60,380 nt of DNA. Origin: an uncultured Clostridium sp. Lineage in GTDB: Bacteria > Bacillota > Clostridia > Lachnospirales > Lachnospiraceae. The stretch lies in NCBI GenBank assembly GCA_946498245.1, contig CAMMNN010000020.1:1-60380 (forward strand). The letters run 5' to 3'. Under the pieces are notes generated by a model. That model had not been told where the DNA came from. It saw only the letters and a program-made list of their open reading frames with translations, and did no database searches. Of the stretch, positions 16,504 through 25,908 are shown one piece after another. The position numbers and the translations under genes were made by a program. The number at the start of each line of letters is the position of its first letter. The first letter of the stretch is position 1.

Positions 16504-17544
16504 ATGCGTCTTCTGACCGTAGGCGCCAATGAAGAGGGACAGCGGTTGGACAAGCTGCTGTCTAAATATCTCAGCGAAGCTGGAAAAGGCTTTCTGTACA
16601 AAATGCTGCGAAAAAAGAATATTACCCTCAATGGAAAAAAATGCGACGGATCGGAACGGCTGAAAAAGGGCGACGAGATCCGCCTTTTTCTGTCAGAGGA
16701 AACCATTGAAAAATTCTCCGGGAAAATTCCCGGCCAAGTTTCCAGGCAAAATTCCAGACAAAAGGCGGAAGGAAAGGCTGTCTCAGGAACGTATCCCGAC
16801 GGGTCAGAGCTATCTATTATATACGAGGACAGCCATATTCTGCTGGCAAGCAAACCGGCGGGAATGCTTTCCCAAAAGGCCAGGGAATCCGATATTTCCA
16901 TGGTGGAGCAGATTATAGGCCACCTTCTGGCAAAGGGGGAGCTTACGGCGGAAGAACTCAGAACCTTCCGGCCCTCTGTCTGCAACCGTTTGGATCGGAA
17001 TACCAGCGGTCTCATTGCCGCCGGAAAGTCCCTGGCCGGCCTTCAGATGCTGTCAGAGGCCTTTCGGGAACGGACGGTCCATAAATACTACCTGTGCATC
17101 GCTGCAGGCAGGATTACCAAACCCTTTCAGGCGGAAGGCTTTTTAAAAAAAGACGAAAAAACCAATCAGGTAACGGTTTCTAAAATTCAGACTCCCGACA
17201 GCGATCCCATCCTGACCCGCTACGTGCCCTTAGGCGTAAACGACAATTATACCTTATTGGAGGCGGAGCTGATTACAGGAAAAACCCATCAGATCCGCGC
17301 CCACCTGGCCTTTCTGGGACACCCTATCGCCGGAGATATGAAATACGGAAGCAGGAGAGTAAACGAGAAGGTCAAAAGGGAGTACGGCGTCTCCTGCCAG
17401 CTTCTTCACTCCTGGCGGCTTATCATGCCGGAAAATTTACAGGAGCCTTTTTCCTATCTTTCGGGAAAAGAATTTCGGGCCCGGGTTCCATCTGTATTTC
17501 AAAATATGGCAGAGAAGGAGGGGCTGACAGGCTTCAAGCTTTAG
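16504..17544 (+). CDS. RluA family pseudouridine synthase
   Basis: The 346-residue protein has an N-terminal S4 domain (residues about 10-65), a basic Gln/Arg/Lys-rich linker (about 75-95), and an RluA catalytic core with NRLDRNTSGL (Asp164 is the predicted catalytic residue) and the HQIRAHLAFLGHPIAGD motif. It should pseudouridylate 23S rRNA, RluC/RluD type. AAAGGGGC lies before the ATG at 16504. The 3' end overlaps the convergent AraC gene by 11 bases, with no terminator between them. Confidence 0.92.
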   Translation: MRLLTVGANEEGQRLDKLLSKYLSEAGKGFLYKMLRKKNITLNGKKCDGSERLKKGDEIRLFLSEETIEKFSGKIPGQVSRQNSRQKAEGKAVSGTYPDGSELSIIYEDSHILLASKPAGMLSQKARESDISMVEQIIGHLLAKGELTAEELRTFRPSVCNRLDRNTSGLIAAGKSLAGLQMLSEAFRERTVHKYYLCIAAGRITKPFQAEGFLKKDEKTNQVTVSKIQTPDSDPILTRYVPLGVNDNYTLLEAELITGKTHQIRAHLAFLGHPIAGDMKYGSRRVNEKVKREYGVSCQLLHSWRLIMPENLQEPFSYLSGKEFRARVPSVFQNMAEKEGLTGFKL

Positions 17545-18559
17545 GAAAAGCATAAGGAGCATCAATACGGTGTTCCTTCCGGTACTGGCTGGGAGACTTT
17601 TTGCAGTTTTTTTCAAAATATTTGTAAAAAAAGTTTTGATTTCCAGCTCCCACTTCCTGAAAGATCTCCTGAACAGGCCGATCCGTATCTTCTAAAAGCC
17701 GGAGACAGGCTTTTAGCCGAAGATCCAACTGGATTTCTTTAAAGGTTTTGCCGGTCTGTTTTTTTAACAGGGCGGAAATATATTTAGGGTGGTAGCCGAA
17801 TACGCCGGACAGCTCTTCTAATGTACAGAAGGCAAAATGGTGCTCCAGATAGAACAGGATTTCCATGGTGCTCTGTACCTGGCCGGAAGAAATCTGAACC
17901 AGGGTATCCTGGGCTTCATCATGGTAGAGCCGCAGCAGCTCTACAAAGATTAAATGGAGATACCCCTGAATCATTTCCTTACTGTAAAGGCGGCCATCAT
18001 AATACTCGGCAAAAAGCTGGCAGAAGAGGGTGGAGATAACCGGATTTTTATGGGCGCGGAACACCATATAGTGATCGTGGGTATCGTTTCCGTCAGCCAA
18101 AACATGGAGCATGAAATGGGAGAGAATGCTTTGCTCCCCAATCTGGCGGAGAAAGCCGTTGTCGAAAAACTCGTTGCTCATACTGAGGTTAATGACAATA
18201 TCATTTTCTCCGGCGTACAGCTTCCTGCGAATCACATCTTTGTCAAAAATCACCACGTCTCCCTGATACAGGGTGATGGGGCGGTTGTCTATGACATAGT
18301 CGCATTTTCCAGAATAAATAAAATTCAGGTTCAGATTGGAATGAACATGATCCGGGACACTGGTAAAACGGGAATCCTTGCGAATGAGGATTTCCGTTTC
18401 TTTTAATGTAGGCAGATAGAAGTGGAGAACCGTTTTCCCCTTTACCTGTTTTTGTTCCAAATTCTGATAAACGGAGCTGACGGCCCCGGGATTTTCCAGA
18501 TAATATCTTTCGCTCCGGGTCTTTGTCCGGAATAACTTATCTAATTCGTTTTGGTTCAT
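17534..18559 (-). CDS. AraC family transcriptional regulator with cupin sensor
   Basis: The 341-residue protein has an N-terminal cupin sensing region (HVHSNLNLNFIYSGKCDYVI, then ITLYQGDVVIFD at about 95-106) and a C-terminal pair of helix-turn-helix motifs typical of AraC/XylS (LEELSGVFGYHPKYISALLKK and the NQNFFYKYFEK second helix). It is divergently placed 181 bases from a beta-glucoside PTS gene and a GH1 gene, so I infer that it activates them in response to a sugar or its phosphate. The C-terminus overlaps the RluA gene by 11 bases. Confidence 0.9.
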   Translation of the reverse strand: MNQNELDKLFRTKTRSERYYLENPGAVSSVYQNLEQKQVKGKTVLHFYLPTLKETEILIRKDSRFTSVPDHVHSNLNLNFIYSGKCDYVIDNRPITLYQGDVVIFDKDVIRRKLYAGENDIVINLSMSNEFFDNGFLRQIGEQSILSHFMLHVLADGNDTHDHYMVFRAHKNPVISTLFCQLFAEYYDGRLYSKEMIQGYLHLIFVELLRLYHDEAQDTLVQISSGQVQSTMEILFYLEHHFAFCTLEELSGVFGYHPKYISALLKKQTGKTFKEIQLDLRLKACLRLLEDTDRPVQEIFQEVGAGNQNFFYKYFEKNCKKSPSQYRKEHRIDAPYAFPKA

Positions 18560-18598
18560 AATCTTACTTTTTGACAGTCTCCTTCTGACATATTACCG

Positions 18599-18627
18599 TT
18601 GTCTTTCCAGCTCATGCCGGATATAAT
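18599..18627 (+). promoter_or_regulatory. Promoter of the beta-glucoside PTS operon
   Basis: TTGTCT (18599-18604), a 17-base spacer and a perfect TATAAT (18622-18627). Transcription should start near 18634, leaving a leader of about 107 bases. Confidence 0.7.
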
Positions 18628-18643
18628 AAGGTCGTAAATGAGA

Positions 18644-18657
18644 AATCTACGTAGATT
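18644..18657. promoter_or_regulatory. Perfect 14-base palindrome, probable operator
   Basis: AATCTACGTAGATT is fully palindromic and sits just downstream of the predicted start of transcription of the PTS operon, in the gap shared with the AraC gene. A roadblock or repressor site is the simplest reading. AraC proteins usually bind direct repeats, so another regulator may use it. Confidence 0.5.
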
Positions 18658-18740
18658 ATATCAGATACAGGGCCATGTACGCAAGAAAAATGACAATGTA
18701 AATTTATTACGATATGACAGAGATACAGGAGGGTATCAGT

Positions 18741-20141
18741 ATGGATTATAAGAAAATGGCATCAGAAATTCTGCCTCTTGTGGGAGGAAAAGAAAACGTG
18801 CTTTCATTGGTTCACTGCGCCACCAGGCTTCGGTTCTCCCTGAAGGACGGAGAAAAATTTGAAACAGAAAAGCTGAAAAAAGTCAAAGGCGTTATGGGGG
18901 CTATGTTTACAGGGGGACAGTACCAAGTGATTATAGGAACCGATGTTAATCACGTTTACGACGAGCTGCTCAGCCTTACGGGAGCCCAGGGAGGAACCGT
19001 AGATATTGTAGAACAAAATGACTTAAAGGGCAGTCAGAAGGAAACCGGCCGTATGGCTGCGGTAATGGATCTCATTTCCAGTCTCTTTACTCCCGCCATT
19101 GCAGCCATTACCGGAGCGGCGATGATAAAGGTTGTCCTGGTTATTCTGACTATGACCGGGCTTATGGATTCTTCCGGACAGACTTACCAGCTCTTTAGTA
19201 TGGTTGGCGACGCACCTTTTTACTTTATGCCGGTGATTTTAGCCTATACCTCTTCCGTAAAATTCGGAGTGGATCCCATGGTGGGCCTTACCATAGGGCT
19301 GTGTATGGTACACCCCACTTATACTTCCCTGGTAAATGCAGGGGAGAGCGTAAAGATGTTTGGTTTCCTTCCTGTAAATCTGGCCACCTATACGTCTACG
19401 GTTCTCCCGGTGATTTTAGTCATTTATGTGGCTTCCTGGGTACAGAAACTGGCAGAGAAACTTTCGCCTAAGGTAATCCGCTTCTTCTTTAAGCCTCTGC
19501 TGACCCTGATGATTATGACGCCCATTACCTTCTGTATCGTAGGCCCTCTGGGAAATCTTCTGGGAAAAGGTTTGGAATCCATTTTGTCTGTGGCTCAGGT
19601 CAATGTGCCCTGGTTCCTTCCTATTTTCTTTGGCGCCTTCGCCCCCATTGTCATTATGCTGGGAATGCACTACGCCGTAACCATTCCCCTGGCCCTGGCT
19701 GCCATTCAGGCCTTTGGGTACGATATGCTGGGCCCGGGCTTCCTGGTTGCCAATATCGCCCAGGGAGCAGCGGCTCTGGCAGTAGCCGTTTTGTGCAAAG
19801 ACAAAGACTTTAAGTCCTTAGCCACTTCCACAGGCATCAGCGCTGTGCTGGGAACTACGGAACCGGCTTTATACGGAGTAAACCTTCGCCTGAAAAAGCC
19901 TCTTTACGCCAGTATTCTGGGCGGCTGCGCCGGCGGGATTCTCTGCGGCATTGCAGGCGTAAAAAGAATTGTATTCGGGCCTACAGGACTCACCTCCATT
20001 GCCATTTTTATTGACCCTGACAACAGCATGAACTTTGTCTTTGCTTTAGCAGGTGTGGCCCTTACCTTTGTCGTCACCTTTGCCCTGACCTATATCATGG
20101 TGCGTAAGGACGAAAAAATTCTGAAAGAAATCGGGAGGTAG
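18741..20141 (+). CDS. PTS beta-glucoside-type transporter subunit EIIBC
   Basis: The 466-residue protein carries an N-terminal EIIB domain with the phosphorylated cysteine Cys26 in SLVHCATRLRF, then an EIIC channel of about ten membrane segments including the GTTEPALYGVNLRLKKPLY loop. No EIIA domain is present, so it must borrow a cellular EIIA. It should import and phosphorylate a beta-glucoside at C6. The ATG at 18741 follows CAGGAGGG. The GH1 6-phospho-beta-glucosidase gene begins six bases after its stop, which fits a two-gene uptake and cleavage operon. Confidence 0.92.
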   Translation: MDYKKMASEILPLVGGKENVLSLVHCATRLRFSLKDGEKFETEKLKKVKGVMGAMFTGGQYQVIIGTDVNHVYDELLSLTGAQGGTVDIVEQNDLKGSQKETGRMAAVMDLISSLFTPAIAAITGAAMIKVVLVILTMTGLMDSSGQTYQLFSMVGDAPFYFMPVILAYTSSVKFGVDPMVGLTIGLCMVHPTYTSLVNAGESVKMFGFLPVNLATYTSTVLPVILVIYVASWVQKLAEKLSPKVIRFFFKPLLTLMIMTPITFCIVGPLGNLLGKGLESILSVAQVNVPWFLPIFFGAFAPIVIMLGMHYAVTIPLALAAIQAFGYDMLGPGFLVANIAQGAAALAVAVLCKDKDFKSLATSTGISAVLGTTEPALYGVNLRLKKPLYASILGGCAGGILCGIAGVKRIVFGPTGLTSIAIFIDPDNSMNFVFALAGVALTFVVTFALTYIMVRKDEKILKEIGR

Positions 20142-20147
20142 CAGAGT

Positions 20148-21605
20148 ATGAAACCATTTAAAAAAGACTTCCTCTGGGGCGGCGCAATCGCCGCTTCCCA
20201 GGCGGACGGCGGCTGGAACGAAGGAGGCAAGGGGCTGGACACCCAGGATCTCCGCTATTTTGACGCTTCCTGGGATAAGGAAATGCGCCAGGAAAACCGC
20301 AATATCAACATGACAGGAGAGCGCTTTCAAAAAGCCCTTTCTGACACGGACATTACCCATTATCCTTTCCGCTGGGCCATTGATTTTTACCACAACTACA
20401 AAGAAGATTTGGCTTTGATGGAAGAACTGGGACTGAAAATTTTCCGTACTTCCATTAGCTGGGCGCGGATCTATCCCAATGGCGATGACGAGACTCCCAA
20501 CCAAGAGGGCCTTGCTTTTTACAAGGATTTATTTACAGAGTGCCATAAAAGAGGCATGAAGGTTTTCGCCACCATTCTCCATTACAATATCCCCGTAAAT
20601 CTTATAACCCGGTACGGGGGCTGGAAGAGCCGCAAAGTTGTGGAGCTATATGTCCGTTACTGCAAAACCCTTTTTGAGCATTTGGGAGATCTGGTGGATT
20701 TTTGGCTTCCCTTTAACGAAATCAATTGTTCCCGATTTAATCCCTGGAATGGCTGCTGCCTCATAAAAGACCAGGAAGAGAATTACGACGAGGCCATTTT
20801 CCAGTGTACCCATCACCAGTTCCTGGCCAATGCCCTGGCAATTCAGGCGGCCCATGAGATGCTTCCCGGTTCCATGGTAGGAGGAATGATAGCCCGCTTC
20901 ACCTCTTATCCGGCCACCTGCAAGCCTGCCGACGTCATGCAGTCCATTTTGGACGAAAACTATAAAAATTATTTTTACACCGACGTTATGGCCAGAGGAA
21001 AATACCCCTCTTATACGAGAAAAATGCTGGAGGAGTTAGGGGTAACCATTAAAATGGAACCGGGGGATGAGGAAATTTTAAGAAACAATACTGTAGACTT
21101 CTTATCTTTCAGCTACTATATGTCCATGATTTCCTCCAATGATCCGGACTATGAAATTACCAGCGGAAATCTTCTTTCCGGAAAGAAAAATCCCTATCTG
21201 AAAACCAGTGACTGGGGCTGGCAGATTGATCCCGAGGGCCTTCGAATTTCCTTAAACCAGATGTATGACCGGTATCAGCTTCCGATTTTTATAGCGGAAA
21301 ACGGCCTGGGGGCTTATGATGTCCTGGAAGACGATAAAACCGTCCACGACGGCTACCGCATCGATTACCTGCGGGAACACGTCAGGGAAATGGGAAAAGC
21401 CCTGGAAGACGGCGTGGATCTTCTGGGATATACCATGTGGGGAATTTTGGATATTGTATCCTGTGGAACCATTGAAATGAGCAAACGCTACGGCGTCGTT
21501 TACGTGGACCGGGACGAAGAAGGACGGGGAACCAATAAAAGATACAAGAAAGACTCCTTTGAGTGGTACCGCCAGTGCATCGCCTCGGACGGCATCAGGA
21601 TATAG
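20148..21605 (+). CDS. 6-phospho-beta-glucosidase, glycoside hydrolase family 1
   Basis: The 485-residue protein opens FLWGGAIAASQADGGW, the GH1 N-terminal signature. The general acid/base is Glu191 in PFNEIN and the nucleophile is Glu384 in IAENGLGA. GH1 enzymes retain anomeric configuration; the pairing with a PTS implies a 6-phosphorylated disaccharide such as cellobiose- or arbutin-type 6-phosphate. GGGAGGT precedes the ATG. Cytoplasmic, with no signal peptide. Probably controlled by the divergent AraC protein. Confidence 0.94.
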   Translation: MKPFKKDFLWGGAIAASQADGGWNEGGKGLDTQDLRYFDASWDKEMRQENRNINMTGERFQKALSDTDITHYPFRWAIDFYHNYKEDLALMEELGLKIFRTSISWARIYPNGDDETPNQEGLAFYKDLFTECHKRGMKVFATILHYNIPVNLITRYGGWKSRKVVELYVRYCKTLFEHLGDLVDFWLPFNEINCSRFNPWNGCCLIKDQEENYDEAIFQCTHHQFLANALAIQAAHEMLPGSMVGGMIARFTSYPATCKPADVMQSILDENYKNYFYTDVMARGKYPSYTRKMLEELGVTIKMEPGDEEILRNNTVDFLSFSYYMSMISSNDPDYEITSGNLLSGKKNPYLKTSDWGWQIDPEGLRISLNQMYDRYQLPIFIAENGLGAYDVLEDDKTVHDGYRIDYLREHVREMGKALEDGVDLLGYTMWGILDIVSCGTIEMSKRYGVVYVDRDEEGRGTNKRYKKDSFEWYRQCIASDGIRI

Positions 21606-21640
21606 ATAAAAAATGTCAGGAAACCGTAATATTTCCTTCG

Positions 21641-21669
21641 TTGACTTTTCCTTCCTTCAACGGTACAAT
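21641..21669 (+). promoter_or_regulatory. Promoter of the L,D-transpeptidase gene
   Basis: TTGACT (21641-21646), a 17-base spacer and TACAAT (21664-21669), 65 bases before the start codon. Confidence 0.75.
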
Positions 21670-21734
21670 AGACCATGCAGCACTGGATCTTTTTAGGTTC
21701 TGCAAATTTTTAAAGAGAAAGAGAGAGGGCTTTC

Positions 21735-23135
21735 ATGGTAAAAACATTAGGCAGGCGGATGGTGATCCTCTGTATGGCGGCGATGTTTTCTTTTTGCATC
21801 GGGACAGCCGCCTATGGCGGGGTAAACAATACCCAGAATAATCCTGAAGTTTTCGTAGACGGAACGAAAGTCAACGGAGTCGGCGTAGCAGGACTGACGC
21901 CGGAAGAGGCAAAAACACAGATCGAGGCTTTCTATCAGGGAAGCTATACCCTGACCATTGTTGATCAGAAGGGAAATAAGGAAAGCATCCGGGATCAGGA
22001 AATCGGGCTTTCCGTAACGGTAGGACAGGGATTGGATGAGATTTTAGCCAAAGAAAATGAAGGCGGACGCATCTCCGGTCCGGCTGTGGACAACAGCTAT
22101 GAAGTAACCATGGATCTTCAGTTTAACGAAGAGGCCCTGAAGAAAAAACTGGAATCCCTGTCCTGCGTCAGCGGCGGCAATATCATTAAAACCGAGAACG
22201 CCCGGATTTCAGAATACTCGGAAGAGACGGGCTTTACCATTATTCCGGAGGTACAGGGAAACGATATTAATATGGAAAAGCTGGAGGCGGCGGTAAAGGA
22301 CGCTCTGTCCCGCCACGCCGGCACACTAAATCTGGCGGAGGCCGGGTGCTACAATCAGGTTCAGGTAGCTTCTACTGACGAAGCGCTGAAAAACCAGTGC
22401 GACGCTATGAACCAGAGAGCCGCTATGACCATTACATACCGTTTCGGGGAAGAAAGCCAGGTACTGGAAGGAAAGACTATCGCCTCCTGGATCACATGGT
22501 CTTCAGAAACCGGCATATCCGTAGATCCCAATCAGACGGCGGCATACGTAGCGGCTCTGGCAGAGCAGTATGACACTGCCGGAAAGCCTCATTTATTCCG
22601 GACCGCTACAGGCCAGGATGTAACCGTTACAGGCCCTTACGGCTGGAAAATCGATCAGGCAGCGGAAATCCAGGCTTTGACGGCTGCAATCCTGACTGGG
22701 GAAAGCGCAGAACGGGAGCCGGTTTATTCCCAGACGGCAGCCAGCAGAAACGGCAATGATTACGGCATGACCTATGTGGAAGTGGATTTGGCCAACCAGC
22801 ATATGTATCTGGTGGAAAACGGACAGTGTATTTTGGACGCTCCTTTTGTATCGGGCAACGTATCCAAAGGCTGGACAACGCCGCCTGGTATTTTCGGCCT
22901 GTATTATAAACAGAAAGATAAGGTTTTAAGAGGAGAGGATTATGCGACTCCTGTGAAATACTGGATGCCTTTTAACGGAGGAATCGGACTTCACGACGCA
23001 GACTGGCGCGGCAGCTTCGGAGGCGATATTTATAAAACCAACGGTTCCCACGGCTGCATCAATCTGCCTCCGGCCAAGGCGGCGGTTCTGTACGACCACG
23101 TATATAAAAATATGCCTATTATCTGCCATAACTAA
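21735..23135 (+). CDS. L,D-transpeptidase (YkuD) with peptidoglycan-binding repeats
   Basis: The 466-residue protein has an N-terminal signal peptide or anchor (RRMVILCMAAMFSFCIGTAA), two PG_binding_4-type domains in the central part (GVAGLTPEEAKTQIEAF begins the first) and a C-terminal YkuD domain with the catalytic motif SHGCINLP, nucleophile Cys441. It should form 3-3 cross-links in peptidoglycan outside the membrane, a penicillin-tolerant route. It has its own promoter and is followed directly by the trpS promoter, so it is monocistronic. Confidence 0.93.
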   Translation: MVKTLGRRMVILCMAAMFSFCIGTAAYGGVNNTQNNPEVFVDGTKVNGVGVAGLTPEEAKTQIEAFYQGSYTLTIVDQKGNKESIRDQEIGLSVTVGQGLDEILAKENEGGRISGPAVDNSYEVTMDLQFNEEALKKKLESLSCVSGGNIIKTENARISEYSEETGFTIIPEVQGNDINMEKLEAAVKDALSRHAGTLNLAEAGCYNQVQVASTDEALKNQCDAMNQRAAMTITYRFGEESQVLEGKTIASWITWSSETGISVDPNQTAAYVAALAEQYDTAGKPHLFRTATGQDVTVTGPYGWKIDQAAEIQALTAAILTGESAEREPVYSQTAASRNGNDYGMTYVEVDLANQHMYLVENGQCILDAPFVSGNVSKGWTTPPGIFGLYYKQKDKVLRGEDYATPVKYWMPFNGGIGLHDADWRGSFGGDIYKTNGSHGCINLPPAKAAVLYDHVYKNMPIICHN

Positions 23136-23157
23136 GATGTTCCCGCCCAGTCTTCTC

Positions 23158-23186
23158 TTGACAGGGAGCAGCATTGGGGTTATAGT
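23158..23186 (+). promoter_or_regulatory. Promoter of trpS
   Basis: Perfect TTGACA (23158-23163), a 17-base spacer and TATAGT (23181-23186). The leader is only about 27 bases, too short for a tryptophan T-box. Confidence 0.78.
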
Positions 23187-23219
23187 TTCATAAGACACCA
23201 TAATCGGAGGAACATACCA

Positions 23220-24302
23220 ATGGGAAAAATTATTTTAACAGGGGACCGTCCTACCGGACGTCTTCATGTGGGCCACTATGTTGGTTCATTAAAACGAAGG
23301 GTAGAACTGCAAAATTCCGGGGCCTATGACGAGATTTTCATTATGATTGCAGACGCCCAGGCCCTTACGGACAATGCGGATAATCCGGAAAAAGTGCGGC
23401 AGAATATTATCGAAGTCGCCCTGGACTATCTGGCCTGCGGACTGGATCCTAAGGTATCCACGCTGTTTATCCAGTCCCAGATCCCGGAACTATGCGAACT
23501 GTCCTTTTACTATATGAATCTGGTAACCGTATCAAGACTCCAGAGAAACCCTACTGTAAAATCGGAAATCCAGATGCGCAACTTTGAAGCCAGCATTCCC
23601 GTAGGCTTTTTCACCTACCCCATCAGTCAGGCGGCGGATATTACGGCATTTAAGGCCACAACGGTACCTGTAGGGGAAGATCAGATGCCAATGCTGGAAC
23701 AGACTAGGGAAATCGTTCACAAGTTTAATACCGTTTACGGAGAAACCTTAGTAATGCCTGACATTCTTTTGCCGGACAACAAAGCGTGTCTGCGGCTCCC
23801 TGGAATCGATGGCAAGGCGAAAATGAGCAAATCCCTGGGGAACTGCATCTATCTGTCTGATACCCAGGAAGACGTCAGGAAAAAGATTATGTCCATGTTT
23901 ACGGATCCCAACCATCTGAGAGTGGAGGATCCGGGCCAGGTAGAGGGAAATCCGGTATTTATTTATCTGGATGCCTTCTGCCGGGACGAGCATTTTGCCA
24001 AGTACCTTCCTGATTACCAGAACCTGGATGAACTGAAAGCCCATTATACCCGGGGCGGTCTGGGAGATGTAAAGGTAAAGAAATTCTTAAACGCCGTTCT
24101 CCAGGAAGAGCTGGAGCCTATTCGCCAAAGAAGAAAGGAATGGGAGAAGAAGATTCCGGAGGTTTATGAGATCTTAGAGGCCGGAAGCAAAAAAGCCGAA
24201 GCTGTGGCGGCCCAGACCCTTTCTGATGTAAAACGGGCAATGAAAATCAATTATTTTGAAGACAAAGAGTTAATTGCAGAGCAGGCTAAACGCTTCAGCT
24301 AG
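23220..24302 (+). CDS. trpS: Tryptophanyl-tRNA synthetase
   Basis: The 360-residue class I synthetase charges tRNA-Trp. The HIGH-type motif is His16-Val-Gly-His19 in [13 protein letters not shown], and the KMSKS loop is present at residues 201-205. The residues [17 protein letters not shown] agree with bacterial TrpS. The ATG follows TCGGAGGA. A strong terminator follows the gene, making it a single-gene unit. No T-box leader is visible, so regulation by uncharged tRNA is not indicated. Confidence 0.96.
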   Translation: MGKIILTGDRPTGRLHVGHYVGSLKRRVELQNSGAYDEIFIMIADAQALTDNADNPEKVRQNIIEVALDYLACGLDPKVSTLFIQSQIPELCELSFYYMNLVTVSRLQRNPTVKSEIQMRNFEASIPVGFFTYPISQAADITAFKATTVPVGEDQMPMLEQTREIVHKFNTVYGETLVMPDILLPDNKACLRLPGIDGKAKMSKSLGNCIYLSDTQEDVRKKIMSMFTDPNHLRVEDPGQVEGNPVFIYLDAFCRDEHFAKYLPDYQNLDELKAHYTRGGLGDVKVKKFLNAVLQEELEPIRQRRKEWEKKIPEVYEILEAGSKKAEAVAAQTLSDVKRAMKINYFEDKELIAEQAKRFS

Positions 24303-24340
24303 TTCTGCACTCGTAAAAATGATATAATATTTATGATAAG

Positions 24341-24366
24341 TGCCGGATTCTTTTGAGGATCCGGCA
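24341..24366 (+). terminator. Rho-independent terminator after trpS
   Basis: TGCCGGAT and ATCCGGCA form an 8-bp stem with a 10-base loop, followed by TTTTGAATTTT, 38 bases after the trpS stop. Confidence 0.8.
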
Positions 24367-24399
24367 TTTTGAATTTTCCGGAATTTATTCAAGTTTAGC

Positions 24400-24428
24400 T
24401 GAAACTTTTTTGCTTTGCCAAACGCCTA
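24400..24428 (+). promoter_or_regulatory. Candidate autoregulatory ECF promoter
   Basis: TGAAAC (24400-24405) is the -35 consensus of SigW/SigV-type ECF promoters, followed after 17 bases by CGCCTA (24423-24428) against an expected CGTA/CGTC -10. It lies just before the ECF sigma gene. Confidence 0.5.
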
Positions 24429-24456
24429 ACAGATAGAAGCAGGAAAGGAGGTAACG

Positions 24457-24942
24457 ATGGAAGCAACGATTCAACAGGAAACAGAGAAAGTCCTTTTGGA
24501 AAATTATGAGAAGTATTACCGTCTGGCCTACGCCTATACCCGGCGGGAGGCGGACGCTCTGGACGTAGTTCAGGAGAGCGCATACAAAGCTCTTCGGGAT
24601 TGCAGAAAAGTGGGTGATGCATCTTATATTTCTACCTGGATTTACCGAATTGTGGTAAATTCATCCCTGGATTTGCTGAGAAATCGCAGAAAAACAGAAG
24701 GAAATGTGGGAGAACTGGGAACCGAGGAGATCCATGAGGATACTTATGGAGATCCGGATCTGGAACGGGCGATAAACTCCCTGGATGAAAAAGACAGAAC
24801 CGTTATCATACTCCGGTATTTTGAGGAACAAAAGCTGGAAGATATTGCGCAGATTATAGGCGGTAATGTCAGCACTGTAAAATCCCGGTTATACCGGGGA
24901 CTGAAAAAACTGAGGAATGCAATGGAAGCAAATCAGACATAA
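24457..24942 (+). CDS. ECF-type RNA polymerase sigma factor (SigV-like)
   Basis: The 161-residue protein has sigma region 2 (residues about 15-80; YRLAYAYTRREADALDVVQES is region 2.1-2.2) and region 4 (about 105-155; RYFEEQKLEDIAQIIGGNVSTVKSRL is the DNA-binding helix-turn-helix). It lacks regions 1 and 3, as expected for group 4 sigma factors. The partner gene 18 bases downstream encodes an RsiV-type anti-sigma factor, so I infer a SigV-like envelope-stress regulon. AAAGGAGGT precedes the ATG. A TGAAAC promoter upstream suggests self-activation. Confidence 0.9.
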   Translation: MEATIQQETEKVLLENYEKYYRLAYAYTRREADALDVVQESAYKALRDCRKVGDASYISTWIYRIVVNSSLDLLRNRRKTEGNVGELGTEEIHEDTYGDPDLERAINSLDEKDRTVIILRYFEEQKLEDIAQIIGGNVSTVKSRLYRGLKKLRNAMEANQT

Positions 24943-24960
24943 GGCTGGAAAGGAGCGCAT

Positions 24961-25884
24961 ATGAAAGACCAAGGAAAGAAACAGGACGCGGTAATGGGGA
25001 CATTAAAAGAGCAATACCAGCGGATCCCGGTTCCGCCGGAAGCCAGAGAACGCCTGTTGGAAGGAATCCGTCAGGCTAAAGAAGAAAGCAGCGAAAATAA
25101 ATCTTTTGAAAAAAAGAGCCGGCTGAAAAAGAAAACGGGAAAAGGAAAGATGGTTGTAATGTTAAAAAGGACAGCGGCAACAGCGGCGGCGGCCCTGGCG
25201 GCCATTACCATATTGGCAAATTCCAGCCGGGACGTGGCTATGGCAATGGTGAGGATTCCCGTAATAGGGGCTATCGCCGACGTAGTGACTTTTCGGACTT
25301 ACGAATCCAAAGAAGGAAATTTTGAGGCCAGAGTGGACATTCCGGAAATTGCTCCCCTGGAAGGAACCATTGACGCCAACCAAGATATTGAGCGCTATGC
25401 CAATGAGCTGATTGCTCAGTATGAAGCGGATTTAAAAGCCAGCAGCGGTGAGGAAAATTATTCTCTTACTTCTCTCTGGGATGTAGTTTTTGAAAACGAA
25501 ACATACGTTTCCATCCGGATCAGAACTACACAAGTCATGGCCAGCGGCACGGAATACGTTAAAATTTTCAATGTGGATAAAGCCACAGGGAAAACCGTGA
25601 GTCTGGCGGACCTGCTGCAGAATAATTCCCAGTTATTGACTGCAATTGGAGAGAACATTAAGGCACAGATGAGAAACCAAATGGCATCGGATCCGTCTAT
25701 TTCCTATTTTTTGGATTCGGACACTCCGGAATGGGACTTTCAGGAGCTTACAGGGAAAGAGAGCTATTACTTTGATCGAGAAGGACGGCTGGTAATTGTT
25801 TTTGACGAATACCAGGTAGCTCCCGGATATATGGGCGCCGTAGAGTTCACTATCCCCTTAGATGTCACTGGCAACTTAACGTAA
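24961..25884 (+). CDS. RsiV-type anti-sigma factor (DUF3298 extracellular domain)
   Basis: The 307-residue protein has a short cytoplasmic N-terminal anti-sigma segment (RIPVPPEARERLLEGIRQAK, residues 21-40), a single membrane segment at about 71-86, and an extracellular part with a DUF4163-like section (YESKEGNFEARVDIPEI) and a DUF3298 domain (about 195-305, including DEYQVAPGYMGAVEFTIPL). In Bacillus and C. difficile, RsiV is a lysozyme receptor that is cleaved on binding and frees SigV, which turns on peptidoglycan O-acetylation or deacetylation genes; those targets are not in this window. The gene is cotranscribed with the sigma gene. Confidence 0.86.
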   Translation: MKDQGKKQDAVMGTLKEQYQRIPVPPEARERLLEGIRQAKEESSENKSFEKKSRLKKKTGKGKMVVMLKRTAATAAAALAAITILANSSRDVAMAMVRIPVIGAIADVVTFRTYESKEGNFEARVDIPEIAPLEGTIDANQDIERYANELIAQYEADLKASSGEENYSLTSLWDVVFENETYVSIRIRTTQVMASGTEYVKIFNVDKATGKTVSLADLLQNNSQLLTAIGENIKAQMRNQMASDPSISYFLDSDTPEWDFQELTGKESYYFDREGRLVIVFDEYQVAPGYMGAVEFTIPLDVTGNLT

Positions 25885-25908
25885 GAGGCGGAATGGGGAA
25901 ACTCCTAA

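Noticed and set aside
22926..23201. Possible minus-strand gene near the L,D-transpeptidase end
   Set aside because: It is antisense to the catalytic domain and covers the trpS promoter.
24322..24340. TATAAT at 24324-24329 as a promoter after trpS
   Set aside because: No acceptable -35 box lies 16-18 bases upstream, and it would fire straight into the trpS terminator.
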